From positions 1 through 64,000 of the forward strand of contig CAJTVQ010000019.1 in the NCBI GenBank assembly GCA_910579935.1: a stretch of DNA of 64,000 bases, written 5' to 3'. Made by a program: the position numbers and the translations under genes. Shown one piece after another: positions 33,426 to 42,685 of the stretch. Numbering within the stretch: the stretch's first letter is position 1; the number at the start of each line of letters is the position of its first letter. The notes beneath the pieces are model-generated. The model saw only the letters and a program-made list of their open reading frames with translations, had not been told where the DNA came from and searched no databases. This DNA comes from an uncultured Lachnospiraceae bacterium (GTDB taxonomy: Bacteria > Bacillota > Clostridia > Lachnospirales > Lachnospiraceae).

Positions 33426-34901
33426 ATGCAGTTACAGTCAGCAAAAAACGAAGAAAAACTAATTAACAATATTTTATTCATTTACATTTTAGGCGTGGCT
33501 ATTTCCGGCTGGGCCTTTGTAATGATCTTTTTGAACGGCGGAATACGTGAGTGTATTTTCTTATTGTCAGGCTTATCTGCTATCCTGACAAAATTACTGG
33601 AAAAGAAACTTGGCAGCAAGGCAAAATATGTATATGCCTGTATTCCCCCTATCGTAGGAGCGGTCACGGCAGCGGTATCCAGTACCAGTGAGAGCGGCGG
33701 TTACGTCTGTCTGACACACTATTATTTTGTGGCGACCCTTTTACTGGTGCCCTATTATGAGCAGAAATTAATCAAAACCAGTTATCTTGTCACAGTGATC
33801 GTAAATGCCGGAATGATGATTGCATTTCCGGCAGGATTCTTAAAACTTCACACCTTGATCGGATGGATCTTTACGGCAATCGTTTATACGGTACTGACTG
33901 CCGCCTGCTGCTTTATCAGTTATCGTGCCACTGCGCTGTTTGGAATGGTTGAGAAGAAAGAGAAAGACCTTCAGAATATATTGGATGAAGTGCAGATTTT
34001 GTCTGACGATCTGTCCACCGCGGGAACGGCCCTTTCTTCCGTATCCGAAAACGAAAGCGCATCGGCCGAAGAACTTGCCGCTACCAGCGAACAACTGGTG
34101 GAAAGCAATAACGTACTTAGTTCAAAAACGGACGAAAGTATGGCGAATCTCAGTGAATTGAGCGAATGGGAAAGAGTGGTTGCCGATAACGTGAGTAAAG
34201 TGGAATCTTCCTCCAGGGATCTGCTTGAAAAATCAGAAGAGAACAAAAAACTTCTGAATGACCTGCACACCATCAACGGAGAAGTATCCGAATCCATGAA
34301 AGCAACCAACGATATCACACGGAGACTTTCGGAAGCAGTACAGGAAATCGGCGTTACTTTAAGCCTGATCAGTGATATTTCAACTTCCACTAACCTGCTT
34401 GCCCTGAATGCATCCATTGAGGCCGCAAGGGCAGGGGAAGCCGGACGGGGATTTGCAGTAGTTGCCACAGAGGTAGGAAATCTGGCAAACAGTACACAGG
34501 AATCTTTAAAAGTGGTACAGACAGTCATTGAGCGGGTACAGCAGAATGTAAGGGAGATTACTGCTCAGGTAGAAGAAAATTCTACCAAGATGGGCACGCA
34601 GAACAAATATGTTGCAAATGTCATCCAGTGTATGCAGGACATGACAGCACTTTTGAATATTTCTGCCAACGCCATTGCAACCATGGGAGACGCTCATGGC
34701 AAACAGGCGGAAGTCATTAAAAAGACCGTATCCATTAATCAGGATATTGCCGAAAGCATCCGGAATGAAAATGAGCAATTCAATTCCATCCACACAATGG
34801 CTGAGGGTAATGCAAACGATACGACAAATGTTGCGACACAGGCCAGCGCCATCAATGACATGGTTGATAAAATGACGCAGATATTGAAACAGGACCAATA
34901 A
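33426..34901 (+). CDS. Methyl-accepting chemotaxis protein
   Basis: A 491-residue chemoreceptor. Residues 15-190 hold about six hydrophobic spans in three or four pairs with only short loops, and no large extracellular sensor domain. The rest is a long cytoplasmic coiled coil. The signalling tip is near residues 315-350: NLLALNASIEAARAGEAGRG, then FAVVATEVGNLA, the hairpin that contacts CheA and CheW. No HAMP domain is evident. A membrane-embedded sensor suggests detection of a lipid-soluble signal or membrane state, which is inference. The start at 33426 has GGAGGG nine bases upstream; the frame opening at 33375 lies within the promoter. It is a lone gene with its own promoter and terminator. 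Confidence 0.92.
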   Translation: MQLQSAKNEEKLINNILFIYILGVAISGWAFVMIFLNGGIRECIFLLSGLSAILTKLLEKKLGSKAKYVYACIPPIVGAVTAAVSSTSESGGYVCLTHYYFVATLLLVPYYEQKLIKTSYLVTVIVNAGMMIAFPAGFLKLHTLIGWIFTAIVYTVLTAACCFISYRATALFGMVEKKEKDLQNILDEVQILSDDLSTAGTALSSVSENESASAEELAATSEQLVESNNVLSSKTDESMANLSELSEWERVVADNVSKVESSSRDLLEKSEENKKLLNDLHTINGEVSESMKATNDITRRLSEAVQEIGVTLSLISDISTSTNLLALNASIEAARAGEAGRGFAVVATEVGNLANSTQESLKVVQTVIERVQQNVREITAQVEENSTKMGTQNKYVANVIQCMQDMTALLNISANAIATMGDAHGKQAEVIKKTVSINQDIAESIRNENEQFNSIHTMAEGNANDTTNVATQASAINDMVDKMTQILKQDQ

Positions 34902-34940
34902 AGGGATACATATTAAACTTATATGTAAAACAAACACAAC

Positions 34941-34981
34941 GGGGTATCAAAGAAATACATTTTCCTTGATACCCCTGTTTT
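34941..34981 (+). terminator. Terminator of the chemoreceptor gene
   Basis: GGGGTATCAA pairs with TTGATACCCC around a 15-base loop, followed by TGTTTT. It lies between the chemoreceptor stop and the convergent tpiA gene. Confidence 0.85.
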
Positions 34982-35020
34982 ACTGCGTTTTCTAACTATC
35001 CGACTTTTACGGCTATCTTA

Positions 35021-35770
35021 TTATTTATAATTTACGATCTTCCCGAAATCAGCTTTGAGGGAAGCGCCGCCTACCAGTCCTCCGTCAATATCAGGCTGTG
35101 CAAAAAGCTCTGCTGCGTTGCCTGCATTTACAGAACCGCCGTACTGAATGCGGACCGCTTCTGCGGTAGCTGCATCATATACTTCTGCAACACACTCACG
35201 GATTGCCTTGCACACTTCCTGTGCCTGTTCTGTGGTTGCCGTCTTACCTGTTCCGATTGCCCAAATAGGCTCATAAGCAATTACCATGGACGCTACCTGC
35301 TCTGCTGTCACATCAACCAGGTCCGACTTGATCTGCATACGAATCCAGTCAAGCGTAATGCCCATTTCTCTCTGTTCAAGCGTTTCACCGCAGCAAAGAA
35401 TCGGAGTAAGTCCGGCTTCAAAAGCCTTCTTTACCTTCTTATTTAACAGGACATCATCTTCTTTGAAATAATCACGTCTTTCGGAGTGTCCGATAATTAC
35501 ATACTTAACGCCTGCATCTACCAGCATTGCCGCCGAAATTTCCCCGGTATAAGCTCCCTTTTCCTCAAAATACATATTTTCTGCGCCGACTGCCACATTG
35601 CTTCCTTTCACGGCTTCTACAACCGGAACGATATCAACCGCCGGTACGCAGTAAACTACATCTACCTCATCGGATTTTACAAGATCTTTTAATTCATTGC
35701 ATAATGCCACTGCCTGACTGGGAGTCATGTTCATCTTCCAGTTGCCGGCAACTATTTTCTTTCTAGCCAT
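35021..35770 (-). CDS. tpiA: Triosephosphate isomerase
   Basis: A 249-residue TIM-barrel enzyme that interconverts dihydroxyacetone phosphate and glyceraldehyde 3-phosphate. The N-terminal GNWKMN (about 8-13) contains the catalytic Asn-Lys. VIIGHSERR (about 92-100) has the electrophilic His. The active-site Glu is in AYEPIWAIGTGKTAT (about 164-178), and the phosphate loop is QYGGSVN near 210. It follows pgk after 137 bases. That spacer contains imperfect inverted repeats and a repeated TTCCAGTTCC (both ends), but no clear terminator. It is the last gene of the gap-pgk-tpiA glycolytic run. Confidence 0.97.
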   Translation of the reverse strand: MARKKIVAGNWKMNMTPSQAVALCNELKDLVKSDEVDVVYCVPAVDIVPVVEAVKGSNVAVGAENMYFEEKGAYTGEISAAMLVDAGVKYVIIGHSERRDYFKEDDVLLNKKVKKAFEAGLTPILCCGETLEQREMGITLDWIRMQIKSDLVDVTAEQVASMVIAYEPIWAIGTGKTATTEQAQEVCKAIRECVAEVYDAATAEAVRIQYGGSVNAGNAAELFAQPDIDGGLVGGASLKADFGKIVNYK

Positions 35771-35907
35771 TTTGTCCTCTCCTATTCCAGTTCCGCAGCC
35801 GTCCGGCCAATACCATCAGGCAGAGAGATTTTCGTCCGCTTCGCGTCCGGAAATCCCTCTGGGCACCGGTCAGCCGGCTGCTGTTTTAATTCCAGTTCCA
35901 TAATTAT

Positions 35908-37131
35908 TTATTTGTCGTCAGCCGCTACTACACCCGGTAACTCCTTGCCCTCTAAGAATTCAAGGGAAGCGCCGCCGCCGGTAGAAATATGGCTCATCTT
36001 ATCGGCAAACCCTAACTGGTTTACGGCTGCAGCACTGTCACCGCCGCCGATGATGGTGGTCGCATCTGTTTCTGCCAAAGCTTTCGCAACCGCGATGGTT
36101 CCTTTTGCCAGGATCGGATTCTCAAATACGCCCATAGGTCCGTTCCATACAACCGTCTTCGCAGACTTTACGGCATCTGCATATAATGCAGCTGTCTTTT
36201 CCCCGATATCAAGACCTTCCATATCAGAAGGAATCTTATCGGCATCCACAACCGATACTTCGATTTCGGCATCAATCGGATTCGGGAAACCTGCAGCAAT
36301 GGTGGTATCCACGGGAAGGAGTAATTTCTTGCCCAGTTTCTCAGCCTTTTCCATCATTTCCTTACAATAATCGAGTTTTTCCTCATCTACGAGAGAATTT
36401 CCGATTTCATATCCTTTTGCCTTTAAGAACGTAAACGCCATACCGCCGCCGATAATGAGGGTGTCGCATTTCTCCAAAAGGTTGTTGATAACATTCAGCT
36501 TATCCGCAACTTTTGCACCGCCAAGGATCGCAACGAAAGGTCTTACCGGATTTTCTACGGCATTGCCGAGGAAATCAATTTCTTTCTGCATCAGATAACC
36601 GACTGCACACTCTCCGCCTTTTGCACGGACTACATCTGTTACACCGGCAACAGACGCATGTGCCCTGTGGGAAGAACCGAATGCATCACATACATAAACA
36701 TCGGCAAGATCTGCCAGCTCTTTGCTGAATTCTTCGCCGTTCTTTGTTTCTTCCTTGCCGCGGAAACGAGTATTCTGAAGCAGTACCACATCTCCTTCTT
36801 TCATTGCTTCTACTGCTGCCGTAGCCGCTTCTCCCGTTACATTATAGTCTGCAACGAAATTAACCTCTTTGCCCAGTTTCTCGGAAAGCCTCTTAGCTAC
36901 CGGAGCCAGGGATTCGCCCTCGTTAGGACCGTTCTTTACTTTTCCAAGGTGGGAGCAGAGAATCACTTTTCCGCCGTCCTTTATTAATTTCTGAATGGTG
37001 GGGAGCGCTGCTACGATACGGGTTTCATCCGTAATCTCGCCGTCTTTCAACGGTACGTTGAAGTCGCATCTCACCAAAACGCGTTTTCCGCTGACATTAA
37101 TATCATCTACTGATTTCTTATTTAATCCCAT
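35908..37131 (-). CDS. pgk: Phosphoglycerate kinase
   Basis: A 407-residue glycolytic kinase making ATP from 1,3-bisphosphoglycerate. The substrate-binding N-terminal domain has RVLVRCDFNVPL (about 17-28) and the basic patch LCSHLGKVK. The nucleotide domain has AILGGAKVADK (about 210-220) and the C-terminal GGGDSAAAVNQLG with TGGGASLEFLEG (about 376-397). It is of usual length. The start MGLNKKSVDDINVSGKR is the common clostridial form. It lies between gap and tpiA. Confidence 0.97.
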   Translation of the reverse strand: MGLNKKSVDDINVSGKRVLVRCDFNVPLKDGEITDETRIVAALPTIQKLIKDGGKVILCSHLGKVKNGPNEGESLAPVAKRLSEKLGKEVNFVADYNVTGEAATAAVEAMKEGDVVLLQNTRFRGKEETKNGEEFSKELADLADVYVCDAFGSSHRAHASVAGVTDVVRAKGGECAVGYLMQKEIDFLGNAVENPVRPFVAILGGAKVADKLNVINNLLEKCDTLIIGGGMAFTFLKAKGYEIGNSLVDEEKLDYCKEMMEKAEKLGKKLLLPVDTTIAAGFPNPIDAEIEVSVVDADKIPSDMEGLDIGEKTAALYADAVKSAKTVVWNGPMGVFENPILAKGTIAVAKALAETDATTIIGGGDSAAAVNQLGFADKMSHISTGGGASLEFLEGKELPGVVAADDK

Positions 37132-37185
37132 GACTATGCCTCCATATCATATATAAATAATTAACTGATATAATAAATTGATAAA

Positions 37186-37210
37186 GGATCCGGTCCATAA
37201 GACCGGACCC
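37186..37210 (-). repeat. Hairpin between gap and pgk
   Basis: On the minus strand GGGTCCGGTC pairs with GGACCGGATCC (one G-U) around a five-base loop, followed by TTTATCAATTTATT. It lies 52 bases after the gap stop and could be a partial terminator or mRNA processing hairpin that raises gap over pgk expression. The T-run is interrupted, so full termination is unlikely. Confidence 0.55.
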
Positions 37211-37261
37211 TTATAGGTCTTTAAACAAAGTATTTGATGGTTCGGGAACAATCTCTGCCGC

Positions 37262-38263
37262 TTATGCTAACTCAGAGAAGTATTTAATGGTTCTTACCAT
37301 CTGGCTTGTATAGGAGTTCTCATTGTCATACCAGGAAACTACCTGTACAAGGTTGTCTGCGCCAACCATGGTCTGTGTAGCATCAAAGATGGAACCAAAG
37401 GTGCTTCCTACGATATCGGAAGAAACGATTTCATCTTCATTGTATCCGAAGGACTCGGTAGCTGCTGCTTTCATAGCTGCGTTGATTTCTTCTTTTGTTA
37501 CGGATTTCTCAACAGTTGCAACCAGAATCGTGGTAGAACCTGTCGGTGTAGGTACACGCTGAGCGGAACCGATCAATTTGCCGTTCAGTTCAGGAATAAC
37601 AAGACCGATTGCTTTTGCAGCGCCTGTGGAGTTAGGAACGATATTAACAGCGCCTGCACGGCTTCTTCTCAGATCGCCTTTTCTCTGAGGACCGTCAAGA
37701 ATCATCTGATCACCTGTATAAGCGTGGATGGTGCTCATGATACCGGATTTGATTCCAGCCAGATCATTCAGCGCTTTTGCCATAGGAGCCAGGCAGTTTG
37801 TTGTACAGGATGCTGCGGAGATAATGGTATCTTCCGGTTTCAATGTCTCATGGTTTACATTGTAAACGATGGTCGGAAGATCGTTTCCTGCAGGTGCGGA
37901 AATAACAACCTTACGAGCGCCGGCATTGATATGAGCCTGTGCCTTGTCTTTGGATGTATAGAAACCTGTACACTCCAAAACAACGTCTACTTTCAGTTCT
38001 CCCCAGGGAAGTTTATTAGCGTCTGCTTCTTTGTAAATAGTAATTGTCTTTCCATCAACCGTAATGGAATCCTCACCAGCCGTTACGGTGTCAGCTTTTG
38101 CATATTTACCCTGTGAAGAATCGTATTTTAACAAGTGAGCCAACATCTTAGGGCTTGTCAAATCGTTGATTGCCACTACTTCGTATCCTTCTGCTCCAAA
38201 CATCTGTCTGAAAGCAAGACGACCAATACGGCCGAAACCATTGATTGCTACTCTTACTGCCAT
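37262..38263 (-). CDS. gap: Glyceraldehyde-3-phosphate dehydrogenase, type I
   Basis: A 333-residue NAD-dependent glycolytic dehydrogenase. It begins VRVAINGFGRIGRLAFRQ, the Rossmann motif. The catalytic cysteine is in SAASCTTNCLAPMAK (about 149-163) and the catalytic His in IHAYTGDQ nearby. The C-terminal VSWYDNENSYTSQMVR is the standard block. AGGAGG precedes the ATG. Its promoter (TTGACA/TAAAAT) carries a 21-bp palindrome in the spacer, so a dedicated repressor is likely. It is the first gene of gap-pgk-tpiA. Confidence 0.97.
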   Translation of the reverse strand: MAVRVAINGFGRIGRLAFRQMFGAEGYEVVAINDLTSPKMLAHLLKYDSSQGKYAKADTVTAGEDSITVDGKTITIYKEADANKLPWGELKVDVVLECTGFYTSKDKAQAHINAGARKVVISAPAGNDLPTIVYNVNHETLKPEDTIISAASCTTNCLAPMAKALNDLAGIKSGIMSTIHAYTGDQMILDGPQRKGDLRRSRAGAVNIVPNSTGAAKAIGLVIPELNGKLIGSAQRVPTPTGSTTILVATVEKSVTKEEINAAMKAAATESFGYNEDEIVSSDIVGSTFGSIFDATQTMVGADNLVQVVSWYDNENSYTSQMVRTIKYFSELA

Positions 38264-38298
38264 TTTAGTTTCCTCCTAAAAATGAATTTGTTTATATT

Positions 38299-38328
38299 AT
38301 TTTACAACCACTGTAAAATGATTGTCAA
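38299..38328 (-). promoter_or_regulatory. gap promoter with a 21-bp palindrome
   Basis: On the minus strand TTGACA (plus positions 38323-38328), an 18-base spacer and TAAAAT (38299-38304). ATTTTACA-N5-TGTAAAAT (38299-38319) is a perfect inverted repeat that covers the -10 box and most of the spacer, a repressor-site position. The sequence differs from the usual Rex site TTGTTAA-N4-TTAACAA and from CggR sites. Confidence 0.65.
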
Positions 38329-38450
38329 AATTTTATCAACATGATTATTTTACCTAATTTGTCCTGAAAATTCAAGACATAAATAAAAAATATTTACATT
38401 TTGACCTTATTTTTACAGTTTCCCTTTGTTCTGCATGAAAAACTCCGGAC

Positions 38451-39269
38451 TTACAGCCTGATATATTCGGGCGTTCGTCTGGAAAATACCGTATAATACC
38501 GAAAACCACATGACTTAAGTATCTCTCCTGCCCGGTCAAAGCCTTCTGCGATCCGGTCCGGCGTATGTGCATCGGAACCGATTGTAATGATTTCCCCTCC
38601 CAGTTCCCTGTATCTTCTGATGATATCCGTACACGGATTCAGTTCTTTCAGCCCGTAACCGACCGCTCCGGTATTGATTTCGATTCCTTTTCCATGTTCT
38701 GCCAGCCAGCCCAAAACCTCATCCAGAATCTCTTTGTACTTCCCGTAACTGTATACTTCATCTTTCCGCGGCCCGTACCGTACCACATAGTCCAAATGAC
38801 CGTATACATCAAAATTACTGAACTTTCTTAAATTGTCCATAATCGATGCAAAATATTCCCCATAAGCCTCTTCTTCGCTCCGCCCTTCAAAAAAATACGG
38901 ATAATATGGGTCTTTCCGATTGCACAGATGGGAGGATGCAATGATAAAATCAAACTCATATTCTTTGGCATATTTCGCCAGTTCTTTCGAAATATGGGGC
39001 TGAACCCCGATTTCCACCCCAAAACGGAGGTCTGTCCGATCCGCATATTTTTCCTTATATTTGATCAGATCGAACAGATAGGAATCCGTATTCAGTTCGA
39101 ACATGCCTTCTTCTTCCGATTTGATATAGACATAGTCCATATCCATGTGCTCGGTAAAACACATGTATTTCAGTCCCAGTTCTATTCCCTTTTTAACCAT
39201 CTCTTCCATTGGTGTCCGGGAATCGCCGGAATATGAGGAATGTAAATGATAATCCGCCAAAACTGCCAT
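38451..39269 (-). CDS. hisK: PHP-domain histidinol-phosphatase
   Basis: A 272-residue phosphoesterase of the PHP superfamily, which uses a trinuclear metal site. Metal ligands are seen in DYHLHSSYSGD (about 5-15), FTEHMD (about 38-43), GVEIGVQPH (about 80-88), IASSHL (about 108-113), GHLDYVVRYG and IGSDAHTP (about 228-235). It matches the HisJ-type phosphatase that removes phosphate from histidinol phosphate, the next-to-last step of histidine synthesis. No other his genes are nearby, so related PHP phosphatases cannot be excluded. The start at 39269 has AAGGAGG seven bases upstream; a frame open to 39380 has no such site. Confidence 0.85.
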   Translation of the reverse strand: MAVLADYHLHSSYSGDSRTPMEEMVKKGIELGLKYMCFTEHMDMDYVYIKSEEEGMFELNTDSYLFDLIKYKEKYADRTDLRFGVEIGVQPHISKELAKYAKEYEFDFIIASSHLCNRKDPYYPYFFEGRSEEEAYGEYFASIMDNLRKFSNFDVYGHLDYVVRYGPRKDEVYSYGKYKEILDEVLGWLAEHGKGIEINTGAVGYGLKELNPCTDIIRRYRELGGEIITIGSDAHTPDRIAEGFDRAGEILKSCGFRYYTVFSRRTPEYIRL

Positions 39270-39392
39270 ACCGCCGCCTCCTTTTTTAAGTTGCCGCGCA
39301 ACAGCGCTAAAGGGTAAAGTTACCGCACAGCCGGTCATTGCTCCGGACACTGTCCGGGCAGATGCTGTTACGCGATACAATCGTATACAGAT

Positions 39393-40475
39393 TCATGCCT
39401 GTAATATCGTGCCGCCGCCCAGCACATGGCCATCTTCGTAAAAAACCGCCGCCTGTCCCGGCGTCACCGCCCGTACAGGCTCTTCAAAGGTACACTGAAT
39501 CCGGTCTTCTCCCACTTTTTCAATCAGACAGGGGGTTCCTTTATGCGCATACCTTATTTTGGTCATTACATGCCGCGGCTTTTGCAGCCCTTCCATTCCC
39601 ATATAATTGATACAGCCGCAGATGAGCTGCTCCGAAAACACGTCTTCCGGCTCCCCTATCACTACTTCATTGGTATCCGGACATATTTTAGTCACAAACA
39701 CCGGATGCCCCATGGCAAGATTCAGTCCTTTGCGCTGTCCTACCGTATAATGGGTGATTCCTTTGTGCGTCCCGATAACCTCTCCCGAAACGGTCACAAA
39801 ATTTCCAGGCTCCGGCACCCGTCCCTGCGCCTCCCTGTCTATAAACCCCGCATAGTCATGGTCCGGTATAAAGCATATCTCCTGACTGTCCGGCTTATCA
39901 GCTACCGTCAGCCCCAAATCCTGTGCGATCTTTCGGATTTCCTCCTTTTTGTAATCCCCTACCGGCATCAGCGTATGGGCAAGCTGATGCTGCGTCAGAT
40001 TGTACAACGCATATGTCTGGTCTTTTTCCGCGGTTGCCGAACTGCATACGGCATACCTGCCATTGGCAAGCCGTTCCACCCGGGCGTAATGGCCGGTGGC
40101 AATATAATCCGCGCCGATGGCCAGACTCCGATGCAGCAGAGACTCCCATTTCACATACCGGTTACAGGCTATACACGGATTGGGCGTCCTGCCCCGCAGA
40201 TACTCCTCCACAAAGTAATCGATCACCTTTTCCCTGAATTCTTTCCTGAAATTCATCACATAATGGGGAATGCCGAGAAACCCTGCCACCCTGCGGGCAT
40301 CCTCCACGGCGGAAAGTCCGCAGCAGCCTCCGTTTTCCTCTTTTACCGCCTCTTCCCCGTCCTGCCAGGTCTGCATGGTCACACCGATGACATCATATCC
40401 CTGTTCCTTCAGCAAATATGCCGCCACGGAAGAATCCACGCCTCCCGACATACCCACTACTACTTTTTTCTTCAT
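39393..40475 (-). CDS. mnmA: tRNA-specific 2-thiouridylase
   Basis: A 360-residue enzyme that puts sulfur on C2 of the wobble uridine of Lys, Glu and Gln tRNAs. The PP-loop VVGMSGGVDSSVAA (about 6-19) activates the uridine with ATP. The catalytic Cys pair is in NPCIACNRYVKW (about 100-110) and SQEICFIPDHDY (about 200-211). DLGLTVADKPDS is another conserved stretch. The sulfur comes from a cysteine desulfurase, and the nifS gene is in the same cluster. It overlaps the glycosylase gene by four bases, so they are coupled. Confidence 0.95.
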   Translation of the reverse strand: MKKKVVVGMSGGVDSSVAAYLLKEQGYDVIGVTMQTWQDGEEAVKEENGGCCGLSAVEDARRVAGFLGIPHYVMNFRKEFREKVIDYFVEEYLRGRTPNPCIACNRYVKWESLLHRSLAIGADYIATGHYARVERLANGRYAVCSSATAEKDQTYALYNLTQHQLAHTLMPVGDYKKEEIRKIAQDLGLTVADKPDSQEICFIPDHDYAGFIDREAQGRVPEPGNFVTVSGEVIGTHKGITHYTVGQRKGLNLAMGHPVFVTKICPDTNEVVIGEPEDVFSEQLICGCINYMGMEGLQKPRHVMTKIRYAHKGTPCLIEKVGEDRIQCTFEEPVRAVTPGQAAVFYEDGHVLGGGTILQA

Positions 40476-40969
40476 TCCGCAACGATATTCCTTTCCATAA
40501 TCTCACCCCAGCAGTCCATCAGCCTGTCTAAAGAAAATGCCGCATTGGCCGGACTGGTGGAGGGCAGCCGGCGGATTTCCATCCCGGCGCTCTCCCGGCA
40601 GAACCGGTCATAAAGCCGGCACGCCTTATCCCCGTTCCCATAAATCCTCTTTATGGAACTGTTTTGCAGCAAACCGGCAATATCATTGGCCTCCACTTCC
40701 CGGATGGAACTGTCGCTGGAGCCTTCGATTTCGCAGGAACGGATCACATCCCATATGGCAATGCCATGTTTTAACAGCAGCGCTTTCTTCTCCCGGACGC
40801 TCTCCGGTACCTTTTCTTTCGTAAGTCCTGCCAGCACTTTCCAGAAACGGTTCTGCGGATGTCCGTAGTAAAAGGCGCTCTCCCTCGATTTTACCGAAGG
40901 GAACGTTCCTAAAATCAGTATTTCCGACCGGTTGTCATAAATCGGTTCAAATGTATGCGATACTCTCAT
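40472..40969 (-). CDS. DNA-deoxyinosine glycosylase (UDG superfamily)
   Basis: A 165-residue base-excision repair glycosylase of the hypoxanthine-DNA glycosylase type. It recognises deaminated adenine (and possibly uracil) and cuts the base. Family blocks: SEILILGTFPSVKSRESAFYYGHPQNRFW (about 14-42) and STSPANAAFS near 135-144, in UDG-fold order. The start at 40969 is chosen because the longer frame (40993) starts inside the iscU end; an AAGG lies five bases upstream. It sits between iscU and mnmA with a four-base overlap to mnmA. Such a repair gene inside a sulfur-transfer cluster is an oddity of neighbourhood, not a known link. Confidence 0.85.
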   Translation of the reverse strand: MRVSHTFEPIYDNRSEILILGTFPSVKSRESAFYYGHPQNRFWKVLAGLTKEKVPESVREKKALLLKHGIAIWDVIRSCEIEGSSDSSIREVEANDIAGLLQNSSIKRIYGNGDKACRLYDRFCRESAGMEIRRLPSTSPANAAFSLDRLMDCWGEIMERNIVAE

Positions 40970-40976
40970 ACACGCC

Positions 40977-41417
40977 TTAGTATTCTTCTTCATCCTCTTC
41001 GCCTTCGTGAATATCCGTCTTCGGCTGTTCCAGCCCTTTAATCTCTATGCCATGCTTCTTTGCATAATCCCACAGAGCCGCATGGATCGCTTCCTCTGCC
41101 AGCAGGGAACAGTGTACCTTAACCGGCGGCAGTCCGTCAAGCGCCTCCATAACCGCCTTGTTCGTCACTTTCATTGCCTCTTCAATGCTTTTTCCCTTCA
41201 CCAGTTCCGTCGCCATGCTGCTGGTGGCTACGGCCGCGCCACAGCCGAAGGTCTTAAATTTGCAGTCCCGTATCACGCCGTTCTCATCAATATCCAGGTA
41301 AATCCGCATAATATCCCCGCATTTTGCATTTCCTACGGTTCCTATCCCGCTGGCATTTTCGATTTCCCCCACGTTTCTCGGATTCTGGAAATGGTCCATT
41401 ACTTTTTCACTGTACAT
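40977..41417 (-). CDS. iscU: Fe-S scaffold protein IscU/NifU type
   Basis: A 146-residue scaffold. The three cluster cysteines are in GNAKCGDIM (about 29-37, with the stabilising Asp), FGCGAAVATSS (about 57-67) and KVHCSLLAEEAI (about 99-110). The C-terminus ends in a very acidic tail (EGEEDEEEY). It receives sulfur from the cysteine desulfurase encoded ten bases upstream and hands clusters to ferredoxins and enzymes such as IorA. It is followed after seven bases by the glycosylase gene, part of a tight operon. Confidence 0.94.
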   Translation of the reverse strand: MYSEKVMDHFQNPRNVGEIENASGIGTVGNAKCGDIMRIYLDIDENGVIRDCKFKTFGCGAAVATSSMATELVKGKSIEEAMKVTNKAVMEALDGLPPVKVHCSLLAEEAIHAALWDYAKKHGIEIKGLEQPKTDIHEGEEDEEEY

Positions 41418-41427
41418 ACGTTATCCC

Positions 41428-42609
41428 TCATTTCTGCTTTTTTATAAAATCTTCATATAGCGGGGACATTTCCCGCAGTTTGCCAACAATCTCTTTTACC
41501 GCATTCGCTACCCGGTCCATTTCTTCCATCGTATTCTCCGCGCTTACCGTCAGCCGCAGCGAACCGTGGGCAATCTCATGGGGCAGTCCGATAGCAAGCA
41601 GTACGTGGGACGGGTCCAGAGAACCGGAAGTACATGCCGAACCGCTGGACGCGCAGATTCCTTTCATATCCAGCATGATGAGCAGCGATTCGCCCTCTAT
41701 AAACCGGAAGCTGTAATTGACATTGTTGGACAGCCGCATTTTGGCATCTCCGTTCAGCCGGCAGTAAGGAACTTCCTCTCCGAGCCTTTTTATCAGATGA
41801 TCCCTCAGCGCCTTTTCCTTTGTACGGTTCTCCTCCAGCCTGGAAAACGCCAGTTCCGCCGCCCTGCCGATTCCCACGATTCCCGGCACATTCTCCGTAC
41901 CGGCACGCCTTCCCCGCTCCTGCTGGCCTCCGTGGAGGAACGAACGGATTTTGATTCCTTTGCGGATATAGAGGAAGCCGATTCCCTTCGGTCCGTTAAA
42001 CTTGTGTCCGCTGGCGCTCAGCATATCGATCTTCAGCTCTTCCACGTCAATCGGCACATGGGCATATGCCTGTACCGCATCCGTATGGAACAAAATCCCC
42101 CGTTCTCTGGCAAGCTCCCCGATTTCCCGCACCGGTTGTATGGTTCCGATTTCATTATTGGCAAACATCACCGATATGAGTATGGTGTCCGGACGGATGG
42201 CCTGCTTTAAGTCCTCCAGTTTCAGGATACCGTTCTCATCCACATCAATATAGGTAACTTCATATCCCCTCTTCTCCAAATATTCACAGGTATGCAGTAC
42301 GGCATGATGCTCGATTTTTGATGTAATGATATGCTTTCCCTTCCCGGCATATGCTTCCGCCGTGGCTGTCAGCGCCCAGTTATCGGCTTCCGAACCGCCT
42401 CCCGTAAAATATATTTCATTGGTTTTCGCCCCCATTGTGGCGGCAATCCGCTCCCTTGCCCGTGTTACCGCTTCTTTTGCCGCGGAACCGAGGGAATAAA
42501 TACTGCTTGGGTTCCCATAATGTTCCGTAAAATACGGAAGCATTGCTTCCACCACTTCCGGCGCCGTCTTCGTAGTCGCCGCGTTATCCAGATAAATCGG
42601 CTGTTCCAT
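41428..42609 (-). CDS. nifS: Cysteine desulfurase, NifS/IscS type
   Basis: A 393-residue PLP enzyme that takes sulfur from cysteine. It opens IYLDNAATTK. IEHHAVLHTCEYL (about 101-113) stacks on PLP, and the PLP lysine is in SASGHKFNGPKG (about 197-208). The flexible active-site Cys lies in CASSGSACTSGSLDPSHVLLA (about 320-340). It supplies persulfide for Fe-S clusters through the adjacent IscU and for tRNA thiolation through MnmA. A promoter and stacked palindromes precede it (42686-42740), so an Rrf2-type or similar cluster-sensing regulator may control the operon. No regulator gene is adjacent. Confidence 0.95.
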   Translation of the reverse strand: MEQPIYLDNAATTKTAPEVVEAMLPYFTEHYGNPSSIYSLGSAAKEAVTRARERIAATMGAKTNEIYFTGGGSEADNWALTATAEAYAGKGKHIITSKIEHHAVLHTCEYLEKRGYEVTYIDVDENGILKLEDLKQAIRPDTILISVMFANNEIGTIQPVREIGELARERGILFHTDAVQAYAHVPIDVEELKIDMLSASGHKFNGPKGIGFLYIRKGIKIRSFLHGGQQERGRRAGTENVPGIVGIGRAAELAFSRLEENRTKEKALRDHLIKRLGEEVPYCRLNGDAKMRLSNNVNYSFRFIEGESLLIMLDMKGICASSGSACTSGSLDPSHVLLAIGLPHEIAHGSLRLTVSAENTMEEMDRVANAVKEIVGKLREMSPLYEDFIKKQK

Positions 42610-42685
42610 AATCTCCTCTCAGTCCTTCCTCAACGATATTTTCCATCTCCGCAGGCGCAGGGCCGGACGGACATGTAATTCCTAG

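Noticed and set aside
39426..40613. Long plus-strand frame (395 residues) over mnmA and the glycosylase gene
   Set aside because: It is antisense to two clearly conserved genes, has no family motif and no ribosome site.
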